Of a stretch of 64,000 nucleotides of DNA, positions 21,145 through 32,230 are shown one piece after another (within the stretch, counting starts at the first letter, position 1; the number at the start of each line of letters is the position of its first letter). The notes under the pieces were generated by a model. It made no database searches. It was not told the DNA's origin and saw only the letters and a list, made by a program, of their open reading frames with translations. The stretch is taken from NCBI RefSeq assembly GCF_932526225.1, contig NC_064039.1:4663001-4727000 (forward strand). Reading direction: 5' to 3'. Both the position numbers and the translations under genes were made by a program. The DNA is from Nematostella vectensis. Lineage: Eukaryota; Cnidaria; Anthozoa; Actiniaria; Edwardsiidae.

Positions 21145-24020
21145 CAAGAAGGATCAGGTATTGATAAAATGTCCTATATACCCAGAAATAGAAACGCCTT
21201 TACCCTTTAAAACTTCCTTTTCACAAATATTCTTGACTGGTAACAAAAAAAACGACAGACGGACGGACGGACAGACAGGTTTATTTGGCATCGAGTACAC
21301 ACAAATGTACATTGCGGGTTTCCTACCGTGAGTGATTTAGGCGAATCCTAAAGAAAAATTCATAATTTGGTATTAATCGGGTCAATAGTTATCGAGAAAC
21401 AGCAATCCCATTTTACAAGGATTTGTTAAAAAAAAGTAATCTACGAAAAACCGGACTCTTGGCGTCAAGTCTTACAAAATTCTGGCATCTTTGAATGACT
21501 GTATCTCGATCGTTATTTGCCGAATCAACTCCAAACTTTGGATTTTTGGTCGTTCTCGTTATACGGTATGAAATCCGGTACATCCAAATAAATAAATGAA
21601 ATAAGAAAAAATATAGGAAACGTTTATTATCTTCAATGGCGTCCCTTAACGGACCTTTCTTTTTAGGACATTTCCCTGGAACTTCTTTGATTTATACGTA
21701 TGATTTTTAGAAAAGCTAGAGCACTGTGGTTAGAATATCGTTAGTGTTTGTTTTTACAAATTCAAAAAATTGTTTTGTTTTATTTTCGTATGCGGTTCAC
21801 ACACGTTTTTGCATATTTGGCATGTCGGCCGGTTTCGATGTAAAGGGGGTGGTTACTTAGTATAAGTTTTGTTAGTGCGTAGCTGTGGAATAGCTGTATA
21901 CACAATAGCAAGGCTAAAAATAAAGTGACTTATTGGTTTTAATAACTGTCTTTTCACTTTCTAGGGCCAAATGGAATTACGAAAAGGTCGAAAAAGAGAA
22001 GAGGCAAAGGCAGCAAAGCAAAAAAGAGTAAAAAAAGGAAATGAAAGATTAAGAAAGAGTAGATAAGGTCTAATTTTGCCCGACTGTAAGTAGTAACGGC
22101 AACGCTTACGACAGTTCATTAGTGGAATAGCCAATAATCGTTTTCATGTATAAAGCGGATTTCAGGTGATTGCAGAAAGTAAGTCTTGCGACTTGAATTT
22201 TGTTAACCTTTCTATAGGTTCTATAGGAGGGCAAAGTCTTTTGTGAAATTGAGAACTAAATCAAAACGTGCCAATACCCACGTCATGACTACGTAAGCCT
22301 GACTGGTTTGTCGTTGAATGGCTTCCACCGCAAGTGGTTTTGCATCTGCGTTTAGTTTTCCGAAACTCATCTGAAATCCGCTCTATCCATATTTAAACTT
22401 TTAGAAGTTCCGTTTCCACCAAAATTGTTACATTCACATTCGCGTTCTTTTTATACTGTAGAACGAAGTAGTTTCACGTCCTAGCTCAGAAGAAATCATC
22501 AGAAATAAACTTGAATCTGTATTCGTTTGTCAAACGCATTTTAAAGCCACACCCCCTGTTGAGGACCATTGTGGGTGTGTGTGTGGGGGGGGGGGGGGGG
22601 GGGGTACCCACAGAACAGCGTGGAAACGGAACACAAAAGAAAACGGTAGAAACCAACTTAATTGATTTCAAAATGCAACATTGATCAAGGAAATTTTTCA
22701 AATATATCCGTCAAGAACGGATGTTTTAGTGAATATGTCAGGGGGATCGGAACATTTGGTGAATACATTTCCCTTGTAATGAACTTTGATTATACTATAT
22801 TACCTGGATTTATATTTGAAAATTACAATAATAATTGGCGACAGTGAATGAGTTGTTTTTCTTGTTATTTACCAGATGTAACTATTACTCTTGTTTCTGT
22901 GCAAATAAATATATTACTTTGTAGTCTTTATATGGTGTTGCTAGAAGAAGGGCATCAGGTATTGCAGAAATATTAGTCCGGCGTATCAACGTAAACGTTG
23001 CGCGCTTTGGGCCATAGACTCAAAACTTTCCTTGGTGAAAGTTTTCATCCTAGTTTTCAATATTAGATATGGAGGTTTCTCGTTGTACCGAATGCTATAG
23101 TTAATTATAGGATTGTGCTCGTAGGGGGGAGGGTGAGTGGCACTTTAGTCACAGTGGCGAGCAGTGCTAGTTATAAAGGTACCAAGCTTGGTATACAGTA
23201 TATGTTCTTTGGAAAATTCTTGACTGATCAACAAGGGGTGTCACAAAATTGCACCTCATTAGGGAGGGTACAGGTAAATTTGTCAAAGCCCTCTAACTCC
23301 TGATGTTTGTGGTACTCCATGTAATTATGCTAAGGATCACTCAAGAAGTATGTTTATCAAATGTGTCATTAGTGTCTCTACAGCATAAGTTTATAATGTC
23401 AATTGCCCCCACCCTCCTCCCCCTCCCCAAGGAAGTGCAAATTTGTTATTCTCCGGTAAATCTGTTAAGCGTTGGTTATGGATCATATTTGACACGTTTG
23501 GTGCATTTATGGTGTCAGCATATCTCATTAGGCCATAATTATGCATTTTGACAAATTACCTTTATCCCTCCCCTTCTCGTGCACTTCTTTGGTACCTCCT
23601 GTTAATATGTGTCACCAATGGAACATATCAAAGTTTGGTGGCTTTATGTCCTGCACAGGACAGGACATAAAACTGTAATGTCTAGACTGTGTCCAGTATG
23701 GTGCCATGTGAAAATGTGGTACTATATTGTTATGTGCTATAAATTCTACACATTCCCAATAAAATTGTAGATTCGTTTGAAAAATAATAAAAAGACTGAA
23801 TAAATAATAAAAAGGCTGAATAAGAGAAAAGCCATTCATAGATATCAAAATTAATCTATTCAAATTTATTACAATGGCGTCACGGAACACGATTATCGCC
23901 GGCGTTAAATAGGACTCCTGGGGATCGTTTCGGGTCCCGGGATCAGTTGGGGAACTTTTGGGGGATCATTTCGGGTCCTGGGATCGTTTCGGGTCCTGGG
24001 ATCATTTCGGGTCCTGTACA
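21145..24020. repeat. Right terminal inverted repeat of the giant element
   Basis: Reverse complement of the left repeat (5086-8323). It carries a G-run near 22582-22604 where the left copy has C14, the microsatellite at 21253-21279, and about 110 bp (23802-23911) not found on the left. It ends GGGTCCTGTACA at 24020, followed by GGTC. Confidence 0.85.
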
Positions 24021-24027
24021 GGTCCCT
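24021..24027. repeat. Right target duplication (GGTC) plus the stranded 3' end of the split MITE
   Basis: GGTC (24021-24024) duplicates 5082-5085. The following CCT completes the terminal repeat of the MITE at 4719-5085, and the next bases, ATT, match the MITE's left flank. Confidence 0.8.
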
Positions 24028-24522
24028 ATTTACCAGATGGCGAAGGAGGTTACACAGCGCGTCGTTTGAAAGGACGCAACTTGCCATGTTGTTGGTAGGG
24101 TTACGTGCTTTATTGAACACTTACCATGGCCAGAAATATTGAACCACGCACATGCGCGCTAATAACCAGAAGTTGAACTAACGGCTTTCAAGAAACAACG
24201 AAGTTTGTTAAGAAATGACTTACGCGTAACCCTAAAACGAATTTTTAACCGTATCCGAATGTGAAAATGAAAAAACCTGCATCGGAATCGTATTTTTCAA
24301 AGATTTAACATAACAGATATAGAATAATGTTCGACACATAATGAAAAAATAGTTCGGTTTTGTAGGTTTTAAAAATAGCGTTTTCATTGTGTTGTTCGCT
24401 AAATGCATCTGAATAAAATAACGTAAATTTGTCTCAGACACCCTTGAAATAAAACCTAGCACTCAGTAATAACATCTCTTGGCTCAAAACCTGCATCGGA
24501 ATCATAATAAAGACATGTTTAC

Positions 24523-24670
24523 CTTGAGTCTTCATCGAGAAGATTGTCTTTACCGCTTCATCGTAATTCGGTTTTTGCGATATAAAACGCATGATCTCCC
24601 TTGAAGTTTTGTTCGTAGTTTCCTGGCATTCGAATGATAAATCGAACGTTCGTCGAGAAAGTTGAAGCAT
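24523..24670 (-). CDS. Candidate small first exon, divergent from the DDE-like gene
   Basis: An ATG-started open segment (MLQLSRRTFDLSFECQETTN onward) ends at a GTAAAC donor at 24522. Two similar ATTCCGATGCAG acceptor-like sites lie downstream (near 24488 and 24270). It could be a third gene of the two-gene element or chance. No domain recognised. Confidence 0.25.
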
Positions 24671-24970
24671 TTTATCGCGCGCCTTCTCTTTGAAAACTGG
24701 CTGTTGATGTTGCTACGAATTGTCTAAGACTGCCGGGAGCCCTGTATTGCTAAAGGCCGTTCCTCTCCAGGCTTTATCTGTCAATCATTTTGAAATTTAG
24801 CGGGAATTTCATTGGCGGGTAGTTCATGAATGAAGTTGTAGTTTCATCGTAGTACGCGCGTAGTAAAAAAATACTACGCAATGTTTACAGTTTATAATGA
24901 CTGAGTAATCAAAGAAATGGCGACGTAACGAGAAAACAAAAACACCAGTCCGGTAGGTTTTCATCACACT

Positions 24971-27900
24971 ATGTCGGATATATTACAAAGGACGGATCCA
25001 TTCTTTGAGTTTTTACTGACGGAAAGTGACTCCAGGTACGAGCACAAGCAACGCCCTGCAGAAAACGATGTAATCGGTTATATAACTTTGCCGCGACCCC
25101 TCCTTGCTGGCTGGTATTTAATCAAAACGAAGGACATTCGGTACATCGACCTGCTAAACAAGTCTATAGGGGCCACTCTGAAGATCAGCTCAGAAAGCGT
25201 CTTACTTGAAAAAAGATTGGACGATCTATGCAGGAGAAGTTCGGCACAGAAAAAGAAACTAAACGTACGGGGATCGGTGAAACAGCGCTTGGACTTTTGC
25301 ACCAGCGCTTGCAAAGTCCGACTCTTGAGGAAAGAAGTTGTAGAAATAAAGGATTTGGTGGAAGAACGAGTCGAGGAAACTTCTTCCATTGCAGAACGTG
25401 ATGAACTAGTTACAGCCTTGAAACAAGAGGTGCAACGGCTCAAGGGTAATAATGACTCCTTGAGACAGCAAATTAGGCACTTGAAGAGGGAAACATGCGA
25501 TGCAAATGTGGGGACTCCCATCCCTGAATTAAAGACCGAACAAAGTAAAAACCGAAAAATAAAAATACTAAAAAATAAAGCAGAGAAAGCACTTGCATTT
25601 GTAGAATTGTTTGGCTTAGAGCTTGATTTTCTCCAAGTAACTGACTCTGTCAATGAGAAAAACTACAATCTGGACTTGTCAACAGCATGTCAAGGTGGAT
25701 CCAAAACAACAGGCCAGAATGCCCAATACCTGTCACTTAATGAAAAGGACAAAGCCACTGTAGAAAGTGTTCTATTTTTGATGGACAAATTTGGTGTTGG
25801 GGATGATTTATCCAAAAGGTGTCAAGAATAGTTGATGGCTTCCCTAGAGGCTATATCATAAAACAGTGTCGCTCAGAGCTCAATAAACAGTGCAACATCA
25901 GGCCCACTCCAGGACAAGTTCCAGGAGCCCAGTTCTCTTTCAAGGAGAGACTGGTAGAGCAAATCAAGAGTCTGGTGAGTTGTTAGTAATTTGAATCAGG
26001 ATTTATGTACAAAAATGTATTAAGAAATGATACCCCCCCCCCCACACACACACACCCCAGGAAACAACAATGCAACAACAAATCACACCCCAGAAAACAT
26101 CAATGCAACAACAAATCTTGATTTGTACATACAGCACAGTAATGATATTTACAAAAATAAGCATATGCACTCATGATATTTACTAGATAATCTGGTTGCT
26201 GGAAATATAGACTGCCTGCTATTAATCATAAATACCCAAGTTAAAATAGAAGTGGTATCCCATTTCTTTTAACAGAGAGCAAGTGGTATGGTTACAGACC
26301 ATGTCAGGATAAAGCTCAGTGGTGACGGGGCCAGAATGAGCCGCTCCTCAAATTTCACCCTTTTTAGCTTTGCAATACTGAATGCACCTGATGATCTGCT
26401 TTCCTCGAAAGGTATGTGTACCTCATTTATATGCTATATCTCTGGCTATACATGGGACAAGGCTATACATTCCAATGTTTCTTATACCATCTTACAAATA
26501 CATTTGAGGTACACACACAGTGGCAGTTATCAATGGTCCAGAGAAGTATGAGACAATAGCAGAGAGCTTGAAAGATGTTCTTGAAGAAATTGATGCAGTG
26601 CAAGATGATAGCTATGTAGAACTTGATGGCAAGAAGATAAATGTAGAGTTCTTTCTGGGCGGAGACTATAAAGTAACAGTCGTCTACAGGTTCTTAGCAG
26701 AATGTGACATTTTAAAAAGAAAAACTAATCTAGTAATTTGTTTCTTTTTTTTCAGTTCCTCTTACAAACAATGGGTTTGAGTGCTGCAAACTCAGCATAT
26801 GCTTGTCTTTGGTGCAAAGTTCACAAGAAAGACAGGTAAAAATTGTTAAGAATACTAGGTCTAAGTGACCTACAATACAAGGTAATTGTTTTGTAATTTC
26901 CCCAGAGGTGACATGAGCAAGGATGATGAGTATTATGAGAAGGACCCACTACGCAGGACCCTACAGGATATTATCGAGTGTGGAAAAAGAAAGAAGGGAG
27001 AGAATTACTGCTGTGTTAATAAACCCCTATTCAACATTGAACCTGACCACATACTAATAGATGAGCTCCACTTAATGCTGAGGGTGACAGACATCCTGAT
27101 AGATAATGCAATAGAAGATGCAATGCAGTGGGATGAAAAGGAAAAGGTCAATACAATCTACCTGATAATATACTTTTTATGACAAATAAAGCACTTATTT
27201 AGGACATGAATGACTGTCCATGTACAATTACTATAAGAAGTGGAAAAACTGTTAGCAATGGAATTGTAGTATGTTGTAGTAAAGTTTAAAAATGTAAAGT
27301 GACACTGAGCTTAAGGAAATGCCGCTACAAAAAAGTTTACTCATAGCAGAAATTTTTTTATATATTTCAGATCAGTAAAAGATCAAACAAAGGAAGCACA
27401 AGCCATCTGAGTCAATTAGTACAAACTATACGGTCGTGTGGGGTATCATTTCAAGTGTGGGAGAAGCTTAATGCAGATGGTAGGGGAAGTGGTACCTATG
27501 ACTTCACAAGTTTGATGGGTAGCGATAGAAAGAAACTTCTGAAAAAGCTCCCAGAGAAGCTCATTGGTGTCCTACAGCCATCTACAGCTGCTAGGGTTGC
27601 AGAAATCTGGAAGGTGAATTTAGCATAATTATGCTGAAATCATTCTCACTGAAAATTAAAAAGTAAGCTATAGAGATATAAATTGTATTTTCATGATTCC
27701 AGGATTTCCACCATTTGTATTTTGATTGTGTTTCTAACTGGAAACCACCATCCATGGAAGTCTATCAAAAAGAGGTAAAGCTAGAAGTGTTTTATAAAAA
27801 ATTAAAAAAACCAGTATGATCTTGATAGAATCTGACAAAACTATTATACCTGTTTTTTGTAACAAAAATTCCAAAGGCTAAAGAATGGATAACCAAATTC

Positions 27901-28313
27901 GGTAGCCTTGGTGATGTGAGGCTTGGCTACAAAAAAGAGCGAGTGACATGCTACATGCATATTGCAGCCTATCATGTTCCAGCCATGATAAGGCGCTATC
28001 AAAACCTGAAGCAGTTTAGTGGTCAAGGTGGGTAAATAATATTATTTTTTGTAAAAATCAAAAAGTGAAAAGTTTTGAAAGTTTGTTTACTATAAATACT
28101 TTTATAGGTCTGGAGAAAAATAATGATGATGCAAGAAGAGTGGTTTTGAGGAAATCTAACCACCTTGATGACCCCTGTGAGGTTCTGCAAGCAGAGTTTA
28201 GGTTGGGCAAGCTAAAGCACAGGGAGAAACTCCCTCGTCCCTATGTCAAACGAAATGCCCAATATTGGGAAGAGGAAATTAAGATAAAGCAAAGACGAGG
28301 GAACACAAATTAA
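24971..28313 (+). CDS. Nine-exon DDE-like protein of an unnamed element family, frameshifted
   Basis: Exons: 24971-25974, 26276-26411, 26521-26672, 26756-26835, 26906-27146, 27371-27613, 27703-27774, 27877-28027, 28108-28313, all with GT/AG borders and matching phases. One base is missing near 25811-25819 in exon 1 (frame stops at 25829; the next frame continues VDGFPRGYIIKQCR); total length is 2285, exactly one short of 762 codons. Residues about 120-190 are coiled coil. Then come SGDGARMSRSSNF, NGPEKYE, EFFLGGDYK, SAYACLWCKVHKKDR, PDHILIDELHLMLRVTD, HIAAYHVPAM and GQGLEKNNDDARRV. The Asp/Asp/Glu placed in the first, third and fifth motifs could form an RNase H-like transposase site; that is inference. 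I recall multicopy relatives in cnidarians but know no name. It is otherwise intact, so decay is recent or the gap is an error. Confidence 0.68.
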
Positions 28314-28326
28314 GGCTCTACTAACT

Positions 28327-29354
28327 TTATTTGTCACCAAGTGCAACTTTAACGAAACAAACTGTTACTTTCTCTTGAAAAGCCCTAGGTAATAAAACTG
28401 GCAGGGGTTGTCTGGAGTATTTCTTTGTTGTAAAGCTAACAAAGCTTCTAACCTTCATGGGATAAAATACTTTGATCCCCTGTCCATGCATGTCAGCCAG
28501 CTGATCCCAGCCCTTTGGAAAATATGTGGCAGGGAACTGATCTCTTTCGAGATAATGCCAATTGGAGTCATTAAAATTAAATAAATATCTAAAAACATCT
28601 CCCCTGAAATAAAAGGTTACTGGTAACCTTGACCTAGATTTCAAAAGCACTTCAACCTCAGCTCGAAAGACTGCGACATTGGAATGAAGGACACCTCCAT
28701 CAGGCATAGGTGGGGAGTAGAACAAGCTGAAAGACAAATACACAAGAGGATTTAAGTAAAGCATCTGAAAATAATTCTGAGCTAGATTTTAGGCAATTTT
28801 CTATTGTGGATCTGTTACATATGCAACTTGCCTATTATTTATTATTCTGTAGTCTCAATTTTTTTTAAATTTGGAAACTAATAGGTGAAAAAAGCCCTAG
28901 TGGTAAATAGTAGGTTCGCATCCCAGTAGAGTTGAGCTTCTGAAGCTTCTGACGTACCGGACACACTCGGACGTCATGTTTTCGACAGGTTCCCATGTTG
29001 CATTGTAGGGAGAGAAGCCCTTCCATAAAACGAGGTATTCATGCTGATTATCAGAATGCAGAGTAGTATATTTTTGTCTGCAATACCGTAAATAGCAAGA
29101 AGCCATCGGGGGCAACGGACCCCAACAAAAATACGATGACACGAGGCCGGGAGCGATGTGACCTGTAAGTTAAACTTTGTCAAACTCACCTTGCCTTCTG
29201 TGGTCTTGCGCTCTAAGATAAGCCGATCAACTTCCCAAAGCCGACCTTTACCTTGAATTCGTTTCAAAGGTCGATCGCAAAAAAGATCAACGGAAGAGAT
29301 CGAATTAAGCGTACGATAAAAACCTTTCTCTCGTCTTAGCCGCCATTTCTTCAC
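28327..29354 (-). CDS. Chromodomain protein of the two-gene element
   Basis: Three exons: 29354-29190 (GTGAGT donor), 29043-28958 (after ATAATCAG; GTACGT donor) and 28726-28327 (after TCTTTCAG), joined in phase for about 216 residues. Exons 1 and 2 together make a chromodomain at about residues 38-82: LWEVDRLILERKTTEGK, then HEYLVLWKGFSPYNATWEPV, with the aromatic Trp/Tyr positions that bind methyl-lysine. Exon 3 is a conserved-looking domain (VLHSNVAVFRAEVEVLLKSR, VTFYFRGDVFRYLF, YFPKGWDQL) of unknown function. In retrotransposons chromodomains steer integration to marked chromatin; a targeting role here is inferred. The start is uncertain: 29354 is a GTG in the right frame, and a nearby ATG in another frame soon hits a stop, so the 5' end may be damaged or lie in another exon. 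Confidence 0.62.
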
Positions 29355-29674
29355 GGGTCTAAGACCCGTGATTTGTGGATTTCAGGAACCAATCAAATGC
29401 GCGCAAATACAATGGATATGCAAAATAGGAAAAGCTCGGTCCAACTCCCGTTTTGGTTCAATATTTCTGGCCATGAAGAGATTAGACTTCATTTCCTAGT
29501 CAAAGTATCCTGCAGCCCGTTTTCGGTCCACAACAGAGTATACGCAGGGGACACACAATCTGAGCAATGACCTTAAACCTGCTGTGAAGTGAAACCGCCG
29601 GCTTACAACACAGATAACGAGTTATTTTATAATTTCCATAAAAACCTATACGTTTCTAAAGCAAAAGATCGGCC

Positions 29675-32230
29675 ATGGTAAATCGAAAGATGTTCGTATT
29701 TATTGTTGCTTGCCTCCTCGTGGCGCTTCTCATAATTATCCAGTCGGATGTTGTTGGTAAGTGAGAAACTATGTTTTCCTTTTATGAGTGATGTGTGAGA
29801 GTTATCTGTCGAACCACTGTATGAAATCTCGAGAAGAATTCCACATAGGCACAGTTTATTTGGAAAGGATAGAGGCGAAACACACTATATCTAGAGATTC
29901 ATTGGATGCGTCCTTGAAGCGTGGAACTATCATGTACATAATAGAAAGGAATGGAGGGCGATCACAAATAACATCTGCACGTCATACGACAAAAGAAGAT
30001 ATGAAACCTATTTAAAACAAAGGGAAGCTCGCCGTAAAAGGGCGGAGAACAGTTAAATACAAACTGTGTTATACCCGTTCGCGGGTGCAGGCGCCTATAT
30101 ATATAATGAAACAAAGAAAGAGGCAAAAATCGCTCGAAGTCGTCAGGATAAAAAACATTATTTACAATTTTCAGTAACCCCCTGCCTCCCGCAATGCTAA
30201 AATGCATTATTGATTAGTTAATTTGGCGTTAAATTCCACCCGAAAATCAATATTGTCGCCCAGCAAAGGAATTGCGCGACATACATAAAATTTGTTAGAT
30301 TATTGGCGAAGCACTTGGAGTGTAGAATTAGGCAGACAAATCGTTTCCACTCATTTAATACTAAATTAGTTTAATCTAGTCGGGAAACTTTAATGTTGTG
30401 TGGTGATATAGATTGATATATTACAATCAATGAGTAATCGATAGTCACACGTTTGAAAATGTGATTGTTTGATCTCGACTAATATAATTTGACAGCCGAT
30501 GTTTTCATAATGAATATGATCAGCTTGATCACATATCAATATATCACAAATCGCACATTGTGACAATGGTACTTGATTTTGTTGAACATGCTTTAGCTTT
30601 ATGGGAACCGCAAGGGCCCAATATTAGGATGGTTTGGTACATGGCACGTTGCGGGCAAGATTCAAGCTTCACAAAGTATTTTTTTTGTTTACTTTGCGTG
30701 CGACTTCGCGCTTGATATCAGACTCGTACCCAGTCGCTTATTAATAAAACCAGTCGCTTATAAAAGAACAGAGGGCGCGCAAGAATGTCTGGGAAGGAAG
30801 ATGAGGGCGCGCAATCCCCTCTCCATAACGCATTGCGCGCCCTTTTATTAATTAGCGACTGGGTACGAGTCTGACAAAGGTCACAGGGTCGTCGACACCA
30901 ACACGGATTCAAAAGTATCCGGGTTCGTTTCGCCGAAAACGCATCACTTGATTCAGGTCCACACTATCGTTTTCGCATCGTGCGACCGAACGGTCAAACA
31001 AGCTGCGATCGGGTGTAATGATATCGAAACCAGCCTTCAAGAACAAGGCAATAGAAAAATTTGCGCTGTGCATGACGGTAATATAACATGCGCAAATTGC
31101 GAACTTTTATTGATTTGTAATTGAATTACTTGCACTCGATCGCAGATTATTTGACCGTACGATCGCAACCGATAGCAAAGTGGTTTCTATATGATCGCAG
31201 GATGAGTTCCTCCAGTACGATTGGGTGCGATCATATGGAAACCAGCGATGCCATCATCAATTACTAATTTAAAAAATTCAAAAATTTGCTAATTATCAAT
31301 TAACTATCGGTTTCCAATTTTCTTCCATCAGGTAAACCGGGCTTCATGGTGTCAAAAATGAGCAGAACCACTCCGACATCTCCTCTATACAACGTAGTAT
31401 TGGTGATTATCTATCACTACCCGTATTACGAGACTCTTCCTATCATACGTTCCTTCTACGAGAAGGCCTTTCGCAAGATAATCGTGTGTGGTGCTGAAGC
31501 CAACGAGACGCTTGGGATAATGGGCGTGGCGCACGAGAATGGGTACTGGGGGTATGAGTGCCTGGGAAAAGCGGCCAGAGACTACCCAGGATACGAAGGT
31601 TACTTGCAAATACATGACGACATTCTGTTCCAATGGTGGAATGTATTCAGTGAAGATCGAACCAAAATCTGGCTATTTGGTGATCATATCGAGTTTAATA
31701 GTGGTGGCGTCTTAGGGGGTGAGCCCCCTACGGACTGGCCATGGTGGAAGAAAACGAACATCTTGGAAAGAACAGGGGAGGTCCTCAGAGACCTTCGTAA
31801 CAATACTGAACAACCATGGATAAACGAAAGTTTTAGGATTTTTTATGCCAATTCTGGAGGAAATGATACAATACCTACTTCTCGTGGAGATATTTGGTAC
31901 ATCCCTGGCCGCCTGGCAGAAAGACTTGGTTATTTATCATCCCTTTTCTTTAAACATAGGGTTTTCCTGGAAACTGCTGTTCCAACTATGATGAGTTTTC
32001 TAGACTACACCAGAAATGTTCAGAATCCCGGTGGTTTGTACTTGAGCACCAAGTACGGTTATGGAGATTCACGCGATAGTCCGTCTACGTTTTGGTCAGA
32101 GTATAGAAAAAATCTCACATTTCTACACCCGTTTAAGCTACGCGGCCATGATGCCAATTTGAGAATACTCGAAGAATTAGTGATGCCTTTCGTAAATAAC
32201 TTTGTATATAAGAAAATTTTGTATGTGTAG
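29675..32230 (+). CDS. Type II membrane protein, glycosyltransferase-like
   Basis: Two exons, 29675-29756 and 31332-32230, joined in phase for 326 residues. Exon 1 has MVNRKMFV then a hydrophobic stretch (FIVACLLVALLIIIQSD) after a short basic head, a typical Golgi signal anchor. Exon 2 begins as a Ser/Thr/Pro stem and continues into a globular domain: YNVVLVIIYHYPYYETLP (a first strand), FRKIIVCG, YLQIHDDILFQWWN (an HDD resembling a DxD metal/nucleotide-sugar site), and NxS/T glycosylation sites such as NNT and NES. The topology and HDD motif suggest a Golgi glycosyltransferase, but I cannot place it in a named family. Both exons are intact. Confidence 0.55.
30718..30874. mobile_element. MITE, 157 bp, in the intron of the glycosyltransferase-like gene
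   Basis: Ends are inverted copies: TCAGACTCGTACCCAGTCGC on the left and its reverse complement on the right, with TTAATAAAA just inside each. The middle repeats GAGGGCGCGC. Non-coding. Confidence 0.7.

Larger units (their letters stand above)
5086..24020. mobile_element. Giant DNA transposon, 18.9 kb, integrase-encoding, TG...CA ends
   Basis: The element starts TGTACAGGACCCGAAATG and ends with the reverse complement. It has long inverted repeats (5086-8323 and 21145-24020) and is flanked by GGTC. TG...CA ends and a 4-bp duplication are what rve-type (retroviral-like) integrases produce, and the interior encodes such an integrase on the minus strand (17982-19990). The subterminal DNA repeats a GGACCCGAAAYGATCC motif three to four times at each end, possible integrase binding sites. 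Also inside: a RING/TRAF-like gene (9964 onward) and nested non-autonomous elements at 12913-13217, 14406-14588, 15719-17332 and 20164-21065. No DNA polymerase, capsid or ATPase gene was seen inside, so it is not a recognisable Polinton. Indels between the two repeats and the nested insertions show it is not brand new. Confidence 0.85.
24125..29475. mobile_element. Two-gene DNA element, 5.35 kb
   Basis: A perfect 22-bp inverted repeat (CATGGCCAGAAATATTGAACCA) bounds this block at 24125-24146 and 29454-29475. If the outer CATG is target DNA, the repeat is 18 bp with a 4-bp duplication; because CATG is self-complementary the two readings cannot be told apart. Inside are two convergent spliced genes whose stops are 13 bases apart: a nine-exon DDE-like gene (24971-28313) and a chromodomain gene (28327-29354). 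The block starts about 95 bp beyond the giant element. Confidence 0.65.

Noticed and set aside
5086..24020. Giant element as a Polinton/Maverick
   Set aside because: No polymerase, capsid, ATPase or protease was seen between its ends; the Polinton-like genes at 1-3303 are outside it, and its 4-bp duplication differs from the usual 6 bp.
24125..29475. CATG as a proven target duplication
   Set aside because: CATG is its own reverse complement, so it cannot be told apart from the outer part of the inverted repeat.
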